From Chara braunii (lineage: Eukaryota > Streptophyta > Charophyceae > Charales > Characeae), in assembly GCA_003427395.1 (NCBI GenBank), contig BFEA01000212.1:333106-369140 (forward strand): 36,035 nt of DNA, in the 5' to 3' direction. Under the pieces are notes generated by a model, which was not told where the DNA came from, made no database searches, and was given only the letters and a program-made list of their open reading frames with translations. Shown here one piece after another: positions 19,287 to 29,512 of the stretch. Both the position numbers and the translations under genes were made by a program. Numbering within the stretch: the first letter of the stretch is position 1; every line of letters begins with the position of its first letter.

Positions 19287-19809
19287 GAAGTTTGCCGAAG
19301 AAGAAGGGGCTAGTGAGGAGAAGACTTACCTGTGATTGGAGAGATTGGAGCGAACGTGGAGTTTTCATCAACGGCTGCAAAGAAGAGAAGCACCTCCTGC
19401 CCTACCTACCTTGTTGATTGCAAACCTGTGTGTTGTGTATCCTTTCCCCCCCCTCCATTTTGGTGGTCGTTGCTGTTGTCTGGACGAAATCGTGGCCTGG
19501 TCAGGTCTGACACATAGGACTAGAGAGTCAACATCTGGTCTTCATGTTAGCCATTTGGTCTATCGATGGGTAGGGAAGATAGGTTGAGGCAGGGAACTGT
19601 GTAATGCCACATCAGAGTGTAAGTGGCTGAGAACAGGGCAAATCGTGTTAACTAGGATTTGTTTTTTCTCTAATGAAAGTTTCCAGTCAGACCATTGAAG
19701 GCATAGACCAGCTAAGTAACTAAACAGGCAGCAAACAAAGGAAGAAAAAAAAAGAGGAGTTCTTGCATTATTAAAATTTCGTTATCCTGAAGCAGCGAGA
19801 CTTCTAAAG
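19287..19809 (+). other. Remaining leader of element D before the C insertion
   Basis: No coding domain is seen. A perfect minus-strand splice donor CAG|GTAAGT lies at 19324-19332, antisense to D. The sequence stops at the left LTR of element C at 19810. Confidence 0.5.
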
Positions 19810-20222
19810 TGTTATGACCCTGGCCAATTTCGAGATACACGTCCACTGGAATGTACAATGCCATCCAATTGCAAAAAGAAATGAATGAACTTGAGAGGAG
19901 AGAGAGGATTAGAAGAAGAAGAAGAAGAAGTAAGAAAGAAGAAGAAGAAGACGTACACCAGCAAAGACAATGACAAGGCTCTTCTTCTTCGCCCAACAAT
20001 CTCCTCCTCCTTATCTTCCCCTCCTCTTATTTATACAAGAAATAATAATACAATGTTGAATGACTGGTACAGAATCAATGTCCGAGTCCCTCTTCTACTG
20101 CAGGTATCACTCAAGGTCCACCATAGCCATGGCCGCCTCTCCCACTCTTCACTCTCATAGGCCGAGGCTATGGCGGACTACTAGGCCTTGCGCAAATGTC
20201 CAAAGGACAACCCAGAGCAGCT

Positions 20223-20350
20223 ATGGCTGCTCCAGCTCAGGCCGCCATGCCCAGCCCTGCCTTCAAGCTTCTTGGTGTGACTCGCCCTGGCTGGGGACTC
20301 CTTGCTGCAGCGCCCACCAAGGTGATGAAGATGACTGCCACTATAGCCAG
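20223..20350 (+). other. First-exon-like open frame inside the C 3' LTR, antisense to C
   Basis: ATG at 20223 in the context GCTATGGC opens a frame of 42 codons (Ala/Pro/Leu-rich, starting MAAPAQAAMP) that remains open to a perfect donor CAG|GTAAGT at 20348-20356. A pyrimidine-rich tract ending CCCCAG at 20427 would be an acceptor for a 77-base intron; the joined frame would stop six codons later. The arrangement mirrors 15348-15626. No function is recognised. Confidence 0.25.
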
Positions 20351-20831
20351 GTAAGTACCCCTGGCGCTCCTCCCCCTTCCTTCCTCCTTCCTCCTTCCTC
20401 CCTCCTGTCCTTCTTCTTCCTCCCCAGCAGCGCTGCTCCAGCTTAGCGCTGCTCCCTCCAGCGCTCCACCAGTGTGTCGCCGAACTTGCACACCGAAAAA
20501 GAGGCCGGGTCTTCCGCCCGACCCGAAGATATAGCGGCCTGCTTTGCCTCTTGGGCGGTGACTTCCAGGCCGCTGGCCTTCCAAAGCAACCAGTACCACC
20601 TCCTCTTTTGGAGGGAACACCATTGCAGACTCTGATATTGCCCTTACAGGCCCTAGACTCAGACTGGTACCCGCTAGACCTAGCCTACACTACCGGCCTC
20701 TAAAAATGCCACTTTTGTCTTCTTCTGCTCGGCCTCCGGTACCTGCATATTTACCCCTTGCCGGGTGCGGTACCGGCCTACCCGCTACTTGAGTGCTTTT
20801 TCCCTGCTGCAACCCTTCAAAGCCACGGCCA

Positions 20832-20840
20832 CAGGTAAGT
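20832..20840 (+). promoter_or_regulatory. Perfect consensus 5' splice site CAG|GTAAGT
   Basis: Second exact plus-strand donor in the C 3' LTR, antisense to C. An open frame runs through it but no ATG in good context precedes it. Confidence 0.35.
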
Positions 20841-21087
20841 ACCGGCCCTGAGGGCCCAACGAACGAACAAGTGCCCTGGCGGGCCACACACACACTCATA
20901 CCAACCAGCACTCAGATAGGCACAGTCACACACGCAAGCCAACCAGCACTCAGACAGACATGCAGTCCAGCAAGCACACACACACACAGACTTAGCAGGC
21001 GGGGAACTCAGTAGGGCATTCAGTCTATGAGCAAAACTCAGAAATTAGCTTGTGTGTTTCAGTCCGTGTTTGGACGGGTTATCACAC

Positions 21088-21099
21088 TACCCCCCCCTC
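21088..21099 (-). promoter_or_regulatory. Element C polypurine tract
   Basis: The minus strand reads GAGGGGGGGGTA directly before the LTR start TGTGATAACC. A polypurine tract in this place primes plus-strand DNA synthesis in LTR retrotransposons. Confidence 0.7.
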
Positions 21100-21127
21100 A
21101 AGAGCGAGGTCCCTTCGAGCGAGTAAC

Positions 21128-22750
21128 TCATTTTGAGTCCCCGGCAAACGCATCGTAGGCGAGTAAGGCAAAGAGATTCCTGGAGTACTCTGTTGCAGAG
21201 AGCCTTGCTGAGATCTTCGGTGTGGCGTTAGCAGCGATTTGTCGCTCGTAGGCTTTAACAACGCGCGGTGCGCTGCGTAGCAGTTCATGTTTGGAGATCC
21301 AGTAGAGATCGTCTAACGGCTGATACATAAAATGAACCTGGCACTGTCTGTTTCTCCCCTTACCTACATGCTGTTTAATTCTATCTATCTCATGCCCGCC
21401 CTTGATTGCGCGAGGGATCATATCTTCGCGGTAATTGAATGTCTCGGCATCACGATGGAGGTATAGTTTAGATGCATGGAACACAGGATATGTGTGCAGG
21501 TGAGATGGCACGTCGACAACGTACGAAGGGCCAAAGTGATCTTCCCCAATTATGTCCAAAACTTCCCAAGGCCCGTAGTAGAGTGGGAGGAGTTTGCATG
21601 AGACTCCCTCCTCCTCTGAGAATTCAGACATCTTCACCCAGACATAGCTTCCTACTTGAATCTCCGACGGTCGGCGCTTTTTGTTGTATGGTGGATCATG
21701 GCATGCTGTCGCTTGGTCATAGCTGCAACAGCAACTTTGAGCAAGCGATCATACTTAGCCTTGAAGCCGGGCCTGCCGGGTGTTAAGCCAGCTGACTTCT
21801 CAGGGAATAAGTAGGAGCGGATTACGGATCTGCCAACCGTAGTGCAACCTGTTGGGTGTCATGGTGGTGGCAGAATGGACAGAGTTGTTATACAACCCCT
21901 TGACAGAATACAGCTCTTCATCCCATGTCTCCTGAGCCGGAATGATCAATGCGCTGAGAAGTTGGAATACAGTCTGGTTCATCTCCTCAGCCAAACCGTT
22001 GGCTTCGGGGTGTCGGCCAGATGTCGTGCACTGTTTGATTCCTAGGTGGGACGTGAAATCCTTCCATCCAGTGCTAATGAAACGCAGATCCCGATCGTTC
22101 ACAAGAGTCTTCGGGGTTCCGAATTGCAGCAGGCATTTCTGTTGGAATTCGCGAATCACTAGATCTGTTGGGGCGTGAGGCGGCAAAGGGATCAGATTAA
22201 GGAATTTTGAAAATCTGTCAACAATCACCATGACTTGCGAATAACTGTTTTTGCTTACCTTACGCATGTCAGTGAAGTCGATGGAGTCAGACTCCCCGGG
22301 ACCATCGGGAATGGGTAGAGGTGTGAGTAGCCCCATGGGCTTTTGTCTGCATGGTTTGATCCGTTGACAGACTTGACACTCAGCAACAAACTTTTCAGCA
22401 GTCCCTTTCATGCCAGGCCAATCAAACTGTCTCAGCAAATTAGCGTACGTTTTTGCCATGCCGAAGTGCCCGCTCCTGCCATGAGCCAAGTCGAGAAAGT
22501 GTGTGCGGAGAGGCTCATGGTTGGGCACACACAAATGGTCATGGTTCCCGTAACGACGAAAAAACAGTCCTCCATACTCGTGGAAATTAGGCTGACTACT
22601 AGAATCAGCCCGCAACTGCTCAAGGATGGAACTAAGTTCCGGATCCTTGGCTGTCTGCTCTACGAGCTCCTCCTTCAGTTTCTTCCGGAGGTCGTAGGAT
22701 TTCACAAGGCAAGTCGTGTACTCAGGGTGGCGAGACAATGCGTCAGCGAC
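21128..22750 (-). pseudogene. Element C integrase with chromodomain-like tail
   Basis: After VADALSRHPE (end of RNase H) the zinc region reads LAHGRSGHFG ... CQVCQRIK. The core has SIDFTD, LVNDRDLRF and HPEANGLAEEMN, so the DDE residues are all there. The frame from 22738 runs to TGA at 21800-21802, a consequence of a frameshift near 21790. The tail resumes at 21637 with LPLYYGPWEVLDI, PSHLHTYPVFHASKL and a chromodomain-like block, HEIDRIKQH ... CQVHFMYQPLDDLYW ... ELL, ending at 21128. An aromatic YW pair lies where chromodomains usually have TW. Confidence 0.85.
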
Positions 22751-24002
22751 TCAATTATAACAGCCCTTTTTGTGTGTTAATTCGAAATCAAAGATGTCAA
22801 TCTCATGGAACCAGCGAAGCAAGGTAGGGGACAGAGTAGTTTGCTGTTTGATCCACTTCAAGGTCTCATGATCTGAGAAGACTTTGAAGTGGCGTCCCAA
22901 AAGATAATGTTTCCAGTGATCCAATGCCATACGCAAAGCATAGAGCTCGCGCATGTAGGTGGAAGTGGCTACCTTTACGCTGGGCATTCGTTTGCTGTAG
23001 TACTCGAGTGGTCGCAGGCCATCGCCGTCATCTTGTTGCAGCATTGCACCGATTCCATACTGACTTGCATCCGTAGTAACTACGAATGTCAGTTTCGGAT
23101 CTGCAATGCGGAGTACTAGGTAACTTACCAACGCTTCCTTGAGAGTTCGAAAAGCTTTCGTACACGCGGCATCCCAGGAATAAGACACATTTTTACTGGT
23201 TAGTCGCGACAGTGGACGAGCAATGATGGAGAAGCGGGGTACAAACTTCCGATAGTACGACGCGAGACCAAGGAAAGAACGCAATTCGCGAATGTTCGCA
23301 AGCTGAGGCCAATCACGTATGACCTCAATCTTGGTTGCCTCAGGCTCTAGGCGTGCAGCAGACAACTGGTGCCCAAGATAGATGACGCTATCCTTCCCAA
23401 ACTCAGATTTCTCCAAGTTGAGATGGAGCTGCGTCTTCTTGAGGATAGCGAGCACCTCCTCAAGATGCTTGAGGTGTTCCTCCATGGACTTGCTGAATAT
23501 CAGAATATCGTTCAGGTACACAACCATAAACCGGCCAATCTGTTCGCAGAGGACCTTGTCCATGAGGCTTTGGAAAGTGGCTGGTGCGTTCGTAAGACCG
23601 AAGGAAAGTGGCTGGTGCGTTCGTAAGACCGAAAGCCCGTCGCGTGTTTTGAACGCAGTCTTGTCCTGGTCTGCAGGATCGACTTCAATCTGGTGGTAGC
23701 CAGACTTGAGATCGATCTTGTAGAAGACCTTGCACCCGCCTGCAGCATCAAGCAAGTCATCTATACGAGGCACGAATAAGCATTTTTTCTTGTGATGCGG
23801 TTTAGACCGCGATAGTCAATACACATGCGGAGTTTGCCTCCTTTCTTTGGCACAAACAACACAGAAGCACCAAATTCAGATTCACTTGGTTTGATCCACC
23901 CTTTGTCAATCATCTCATCGATTTGTCGCCGGAGTTCCTCCAACTCGCCGGGTCCCATACGGTACACACAACCCTTTGGAGGAACAGCACCCTCGACCAA
24001 GT
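22751..24002 (-). pseudogene. Element C reverse transcriptase and RNase H, with mutated YLND site
   Basis: RT starts with [24 protein letters not shown] and [19 protein letters not shown] (24000-23790), shifts frame near 23775, and continues [22 protein letters not shown] and FGLTNAPATFQ. The catalytic motif is YLND (23518-23507) instead of YLDD, so a metal-binding Asp is replaced by Asn. A 31-bp tandem duplication (23572-23633) has replaced the normal YEFxVMP block with a copy of the FGLTNAP block. RNase H is well kept (TTDASQYGIGAML, STYMRELYAL, SDHETLKW). A TGA at 22751-22753 separates it from the integrase in the same frame. Confidence 0.88.
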
Positions 24003-24784
24003 CGATGGTGTGTCAGACCGGTCGCGTGGGGATTCCACGTGGCTCAGCAAAGGGATCACCAAGATCCGGTCGCAAGTCGCGTATAGAGACGATCGAATCT
24101 GAAGTAGGATCATTTGGACTATTAGAGGGTAGAGAGGAAGAGGTGCTAGTAGTAGAAGTACCAAAAGCAGGATCATTAATCAAAGTAGTAGTGGTATTAT
24201 CCGCAAAAGTAGAAGGCACATGAGCAGGACGAACAAAGGCAACATACAACTGTTCGTCCTCTTTGTGCTTGCGCCACTTCTTGCAAAACTTCAATGCATT
24301 TCGAAAAGTCACTGGGGATTCGTGATTCTCATCCAAGAGGACAGGAAGTTCGTTCCCCTGAGCATCTTTTTCCATGAAGAGTGACTCCTTCCACTTGGTC
24401 CATTCGCATTGGGACTGCAGCCAGCGCAAGCCAAGGACAGCATCGAAGGGGCACTTGTCAAGGACAAAGAAGTTCAGTGCGTGGGTGACGGTCTTGCCTT
24501 TGTCAAAGGTAGTGCGCACACCTTTGACTGCATGTGTTGAAGAGAACTTCTTTGTTGCCAACTTGGGTCCGACAAGGGTTCTGCAAGGCCACTTGCTTCA
24601 TCCCCAAGCCCACCTTGCTTATCCCATGTGGTGACATGAAGTTAGCTGTAGCACCACAGTCAACCAACACACGGAGGTAACGGTGGTTTATGAGCAGTTT
24701 AAAGAAGATCAACTTCACTGTCCCTTGGTCACGCTGCTGTTTCATCTCAGCCCAATGCTCCAAGTGGTAGTGGAAGTCAACCAT
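24003..24784 (-). pseudogene. Element C aspartic protease, frameshifted
   Basis: The active-site strand reads VLVDCGATANFMS (about 24665-24627): catalytic Asp present, Cys in place of Thr/Ser. The second hallmark, FDAVLGLRWL (about 24450-24421), is in another frame, so an indel lies near 24555. An acidic and Ser/Thr-rich linker leads to the RT. A GAG|GTAAGT splice-donor-like site lies just upstream on the same strand at 24829-24821. Confidence 0.75.
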
Positions 24785-24948
24785 CTCAGACTCCTCCCAA
24801 GGCTCGACATATAAAACATTACTTACCTCAGCCTTGTCTTCAGCAGATGGTTGGGCTTCAAGGGGGGGCTGCTGATTTTCAACAGAACCGGACTCCCCTG
24901 CTGTAGAGTTTGCTGAATTTGACTCTACGCCCGATCCTGGTTTCCCTA

Positions 24949-26730
24949 CAGCCTATAACAGTCTTGAACCTTATGATTTGTTTTTTGGCAATGCAGGCAA
25001 ACCCCTTTCTTGAGTCTGCCCCGTCAGTCATTCTCAGTGATCCGGAGGTCAACCCAAGGTTTGGTAGTTGCATTCTCCGGTTTAGGCGGGATCTTGACTC
25101 CTTTGGGAAGTTGGACATAACTTTTCCTGGCACTCCGATTCGGTCCCTTAGTACTGGCAGTCTTTTTAAAGGCAGAAAAAATTTCTTCTTCTTTGTTTGC
25201 ATCAGACTCGTGGGCTGAAGAACAAGCTGTATCGAAGTCGTGTTCTTGGTCGTCACCAAGAGTGGGGTCATCCGCATCGGCTTCTTCTTCGGCCTCCAGC
25301 AGGTCATGCACAACAAAACGGCTGCTGCTCTTGAACCGTCTGCCGCCCATGGGCTTTTTGCTGCCTGTCGTGCTAACGAGGTCTATAGCCTCCAAACTGA
25401 CGATGTCCTTCATTAGGACCAACCAATCCGTGTATGCAATGTAGTCCCTGCCCAGGCGATTAGTGAAGTTAGTTGGAACCGCGCCCTTAACCACATCCAA
25501 GCAAGACTGAGCCGTCAATTCCAAACTAGGTGTAGCAAACAACTTGCTTAGATAGGTCTGCAAGCTTTTCATGGAGCCTGTCCACTTGCTGCGCTCGACC
25601 TTGTCAAGCTGATTTCTTGCCCTTGTTGCAGCATGTGGATCTTGGTATTGGGAGATGAGGAGATCCTCGAGGGAGGCAACCAGGGTGGTTCTAAGCCATT
25701 TGGCTAGTGCAGTCTTTTGGAACCCAGCCCGCGTTGGTTGGACTTCTAGGAAGCCCTGTACGACCGGCTCGACATTCATTCCCATGATCATTACCTGGTT
25801 CTCAGGTTGAGTTCCCAGAATCTCAAAGTCGGCCCTCATGGAGCCGATCCAGGACTCGATGTCTTCCTTGCTGTCGTACTTAGACGACATTTGTACTGCC
25901 TTTCGGTCAACATAGGAACCGGTGTAGCTGGGACCAGCAACAGTTGGTTCCACTCTTGGGGCTGCAGCAGTTGCAGAAGTTCCAGCCTCATTGCTTGTTA
26001 CAACAACAGCGGAATCTGCACCTGCTGCAGGTCCTGAGGGGGTTGCCATCACACTCGAAGAAGAGGTAGAAGAAGATACAGTGAGAGGGGAAGAGGTTGT
26101 TTCGATTGCAGCTTCAGATCCAGGGGGTAGAGGATGAGGGTTGGCCACTTGGGCTTGTCGCAGGTCAGCCACCTCCTTTGTCAATTCATGTTGCTTGCGG
26201 GTCATTTCAGTCATATCATCTTGAAGTGTCTGCAACTTTGCAAAGACTTCAGCGATCTGAGTGGTATGGTCCTCAAGATTCCTGACTTGAACAAAGGCTG
26301 TAAGGATGGACTGCAACTGTTCCCCACACTGCTCTTCAGTCAGTGAGGGGACAGTCTCTAAGAGAGCCACTTGCCTTTTTAGCAGGGTCTCCTTCCTCTC
26401 CTTCTCTGACTCCTGTTCTCTTTTGATTGCACTATCCAAGAGTGCTTGCAGATAAGGTTTCTCAACATCACTGGCTGCATCTAACAAGGCCCGCCATTGC
26501 GTTGAAGTAAGCTGGGCCATTTTCGGACTGTCAGTATGGACAGGTGGGTCAGAGAGTCGCCAGTCAGCAAAAGAATCAATCAAACTCTCCAGAGGTTCAC
26601 TCCCCCTCCCGCTTAGATAAACACTCCTTTTCCCAGTCCTTGCCCACTTCAGACAATCACTTTCCCTCTCTCCCTGTTCTCTCTCCCTCCTCTCTCTCTC
26701 TTCTTTCAGATTGCGAGTCTCCACGGGCAT
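24949..26730 (-). pseudogene. gag: Element C gag with in-frame TGA before the zinc knuckle
   Basis: A 568-codon frame starts at 26730 (MPVETRN); element B gag also has VETR near its start, which favours this ATG over a later MAQLTST at 26520. In order: an Arg/Glu-rich N-terminus, a coiled-coil-like region (about residues 90-195), a Ser/Thr/Ala-rich linker, a capsid-like part (about 285-440: FLEVQPTRAGFQKTALAKWL) and an acidic region. TGA at 25024-25026 ends it. The same frame continues into a CX2CX4HX4C zinc knuckle, CLHCQKTNHKVQDC (24999-24958), and stops at TAG soon after. The TGA is probably a decay mutation. Confidence 0.85.
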
Positions 26731-28035
26731 CGGAAATGTACTAAGAAAACAAACTTGAAAGCTCAGAGAAGAGAAGATAGAACTCCTAGCCGGAGCGGCA
26801 TTTCATTTGGAAGTAGAGAGCAACAGAATCAAAAGACACAAACAAACTCAATGAGAGGTCTGATCCAGCGACCCAGTCTGATCAAACTGCATACGAGGTC
26901 CTCTCGAGTCCAGTTTGACCAGCTCCGTGTCCGTACAGCAAATCAGACAGCGAGTAACTACATGCAACAATGGAGAATTGAGTGGTGTACAGGGTGCGAG
27001 TCAGGCCACGGACAGTCCAATCAGAATACATGCAAAACGTCTCAGCCAAGATCCCCTCGGCAGTGGGTGTCCTAATCCAAGAAGAATGAACTCGTATCCC
27101 AGCCAAGAAGACAAGAGGTCAATGCCTAACCGATTTGGGTCCAGAGGCTCTCCTTGTTTGGGCCCGGTCCCGTTGGGTCCCACGTAGGTCTCAACCAGGT
27201 CCCAACCAAGAGGAGTTCCACCTGAACTTAGTTCAGTCTCTACTGGACTGAAAAAAATGAAATTTCAACTTCTGGCAGAACCTACAGACTACAACCGTTC
27301 AGTGATGAAAAGACAAAGCACTGTAGAAAGACTCGGCATGTATGTCAAGATACTTCATTTTCCATCCATCAGGTGAGTAGGTAGATCACATGCATTCAGT
27401 CACACAATCAAGACCACAGGTAGGAAAAGAAACCTAGAGTACCCCAGCAGGTCAATCAATACCATACACACATACATGGGCATCCCGTAGGTGCACGACA
27501 CTTACCTGAGTGGCCTTGAGCTTCAAGATGAAGAAAACTCACCCCCCCTCTCATGTGGTCCTCCTGACCCCTCTAACGCTACCCCTACACTAGTGTCCTA
27601 TCTCCTAGGAGGGTCCGACTCCAACACCCAAGTGCAACGCCGGATCCCCCGTTGATGCTGGAGATCAAAGTTGCAACTTGCAGTCCGTTGATGCAGAATG
27701 GTCGCTGGCCCTCAAGCTCGCCTACTTGAGGGCAGCCCTTAAGTTGCCAAGTGTCTCCCTTGAATTAGATCCCAGGTGTGAGTGCCTCTCACTGTTGCCT
27801 CTCTCAAATCGCCGCATGAAGTCTCCTCGAAATGTCTCGCCACCCTAATCTCACTCTCAAGCAACCTGGTTAGGTTCTATGTTGACCCCACATGACCTAA
27901 CCAGGTGGGGGAAGCTTCCCTTAGCCACGCTGCCCCACTTCCCTCAACCAACCAACCCTAACCCTAAGTGTTGCCCTCAACCACTTCGGTTAGGGTTAGG
28001 GCAGCAAAGTTAACTCTCACCAGCAAGTAGAATCC
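26731..28035 (-). other. Long structured 5' leader of element C
   Basis: About 1.3 kb of non-coding sequence lies between the primer-binding site and gag. It contains two 12-bp hairpins (27864-27875 with 27895-27906; 27956-27967 with 27990-28001), the second built from CCCTAA/TTAGGG units. A perfect donor CAG|GTAAGT lies at 27508-27500 and a pyrimidine-rich acceptor, TTTGTTTTCTTAG, ends at 26741, just upstream of the gag ATG. These would bound a 765-base leader intron. Splicing and packaging roles are inferences. Confidence 0.55.
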
Positions 28036-28047
28036 GCTCTGATACCA
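28036..28047 (-). promoter_or_regulatory. Element C primer-binding site, exact initiator tRNA-Met match
   Basis: The minus strand reads TGGTATCAGAGC, an exact complement of the plant initiator tRNA-Met 3' end. One base separates it from the LTR end (CGTAACA). This is where minus-strand cDNA synthesis would start and it fixes the orientation and LTR edge of C. Confidence 0.9.
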
Positions 28048-28048
28048 A

Positions 28049-28267
28049 TGTTACGAGATACACATCCATTGGAAAGTACAATGCCATCCAATTGCAAAAA
28101 GAAATGAATGAACTTGAGAGGAGAGAGAGGATTAGAAGAAGAAGAAGAAGTAAGAAAGAAGAAGAAGAAGNACCAGCAAAGACAATGACAAGGCTCTTCT
28201 TCTTCGCCCAACAATCTCCTCCTCCTTATCTTCCCCTCCTCTTATTTATACAAGAAATAATAATACG
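28049..28267 (-). repeat. Element C 5' LTR, truncated
   Basis: Only the last 219 bp of the LTR remain; they match 19810-20052 with a 16-bp deletion near the end and small (GAA)n differences. The TATA box TATAAATAAG is kept at 28250-28241. More than 1 kb of the upstream LTR part present in the 3' LTR is missing, and the sequence passes directly into element D gag. Base 28171 is an N. Confidence 0.85.
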
Positions 28268-29295
28268 CAGGGGAAGTCAGAAAGATAAAAGTAAAAGTGT
28301 CGTGGACATATACCAACAAAAAGGAAGAAAGTGTTTTGCATTGGATTGCAGCGGTTGAGTCGTATGCATACGGGCAACGTATTCCGTATTGGGACAGGAT
28401 TCTCATGACCAGTTTGTGTATGGCCGGAGATGCAATGAGTTTTGCAATTTCCCTGTAGAAAGAAGCTAATTGTCAGTCTATGGTAGAGTATTCCCAACAA
28501 ACCCGTATTGAAGATTTCTTTAAAGCGGTCCGGGAACTATTTGAAGATAAGAACTTAGCCCGGATAACTGAAATGTTAATCTTAAATATTGCAGATAGGA
28601 AATGGAAAAATGTTTCCGCACTTAAATCTACCATGGACGAACTTTTGCAATGCGCTCAACATGGACTCACCCCGACGCAAATTTTTAATAACTTTGCAAG
28701 AGCACTACCCGATCCACTCTGTAGCAAATTACTGCCACTATTGGAAAGATCTGTAAGCCGACAAGAAATCTTACCATCGCAGGAGGTAGTCTTGGGAAAG
28801 ACAACCTTCTTCTGACCTTTGAAGAAGGAGGTGTCGAAACTCTCTCCTACGACCAGATAGACTATGGTCTGGAGGGAGATGCACACAAAGGATCGGTAGT
28901 TCAGGAGGGGGACTACGCGGTCGTTGCAGCCCGCGGGGGAGGGCGACAAGGAAGAGGCCGTGGCAGAGGAAGAGGAGGCCGTGGTCGTGGAGGAAGAGGA
29001 CCCGACACCCAGAGGGGTGGTGGCGAAGGAAGCTACTACGTGGGAGGAAGGGGGAATGGTCCCTTGCAAGGTGGTCGAGGTTCCAACTCCACATGGGGTA
29101 AAGCTAGGGAACTGGGACAAACCATATCCACCCTATCCTGGCTTGCCCGAAGGCAAGACTTCGGAAAAGCTAGGGATTACAGAAAAAGTTTGGCAAGATA
29201 GAAAAGTCGCCGATCAATGCCTCAAATGTGGTGACCCCAACCACATCGTTCGCTTCTGCCCAGACTACAAACAACCAAAAGCGAACAACCAGTAG
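28268..29295 (+). pseudogene. gag: Element D gag, N-terminus missing
   Basis: The first visible residues, KEESVLHWIAAVESYAYG, correspond to the capsid-like region of element B gag, so roughly the first 200 residues have been lost at the junction with C. TAG at 28456-28458 interrupts the frame. A shift near 28800 leads to an Arg/Gly-repeat tail (about 28925-29010, RGRGRGRGG pattern), and a further shift near 29090 leads to the zinc knuckle CLKCGDPNHIVRFC (CX2CX4HX4C), ending at TAG 29293-29295. The knuckle resembles that of B (CVFCGDPAHVIKFC). Confidence 0.8.
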
Positions 29296-29512
29296 GGGTT
29301 TCAGTTGCCTCTACAGTAACTTCGGATGCAAGCAGACTGACATCCTCCCATTCGAAGGTTCCAGTGGCAGAAACTGAAGAGGTAAATGATCCCCACCTAA
29401 TCAGTTGTCCAGAGGTAGTTAGTGTATGTACCTCTCTAGGTGGATCCCTCGCAGGCATGGGTGATGAGTTGGCCACTTGTCGCAAAGCCTGGGTCGAAAT
29501 GAAAAAAACGAA

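Larger units (their letters stand above)
19810..21086 (-). repeat. Element C 3' LTR (about 1.28 kb)
   Basis: On the minus strand it starts TGTGATAACCCG right after a polypurine tract and ends GGTCATAACA at 19810. Its terminal 243 bp (19810-20052) match the 5' LTR fragment at 28049-28267, which has a 16-bp deletion near the end. A TATA box, TATAAATAAG, lies on the minus strand at 20035-20026. The LTR also carries (GAA)n, (CA)n and two plus-strand perfect splice donors (20348 and 20832). Confidence 0.7.
19810..28267 (-). mobile_element. Element C: Ty3/gypsy retrotransposon nested in element D
   Basis: The left end is TGTTATGACC at 19810. Inward on the minus strand lie 5' LTR fragment, primer-binding site, long leader, gag, protease, RT-RNase H, integrase, chromodomain-like tail, polypurine tract and 3' LTR. 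The 5' LTR is truncated to 219 bp where it meets element D gag at 28267/28268, so no target duplication can be read. Coding damage is modest: two TGA stops, one TAG, a local duplication and a few frameshifts. Confidence 0.85.

Noticed and set aside
20015-20052. Left boundary of the C 3' LTR at 20052, giving a 243-bp LTR
   Set aside because: No polypurine tract lies at 20053, while a clear one lies at 21088-21099 next to TGTGATAACC; the short match only reflects the truncated 5' LTR.
25024-25026. Programmed TGA read-through between capsid and zinc knuckle in element C
   Set aside because: A TAG follows soon after the knuckle in the same frame and other decay is present, so chance nonsense mutation is simpler.
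27954-28001. Interstitial telomere or chromosome-end fusion
   Set aside because: There are only two units on each side, arranged as an RNA-type hairpin inside a retrotransposon leader.
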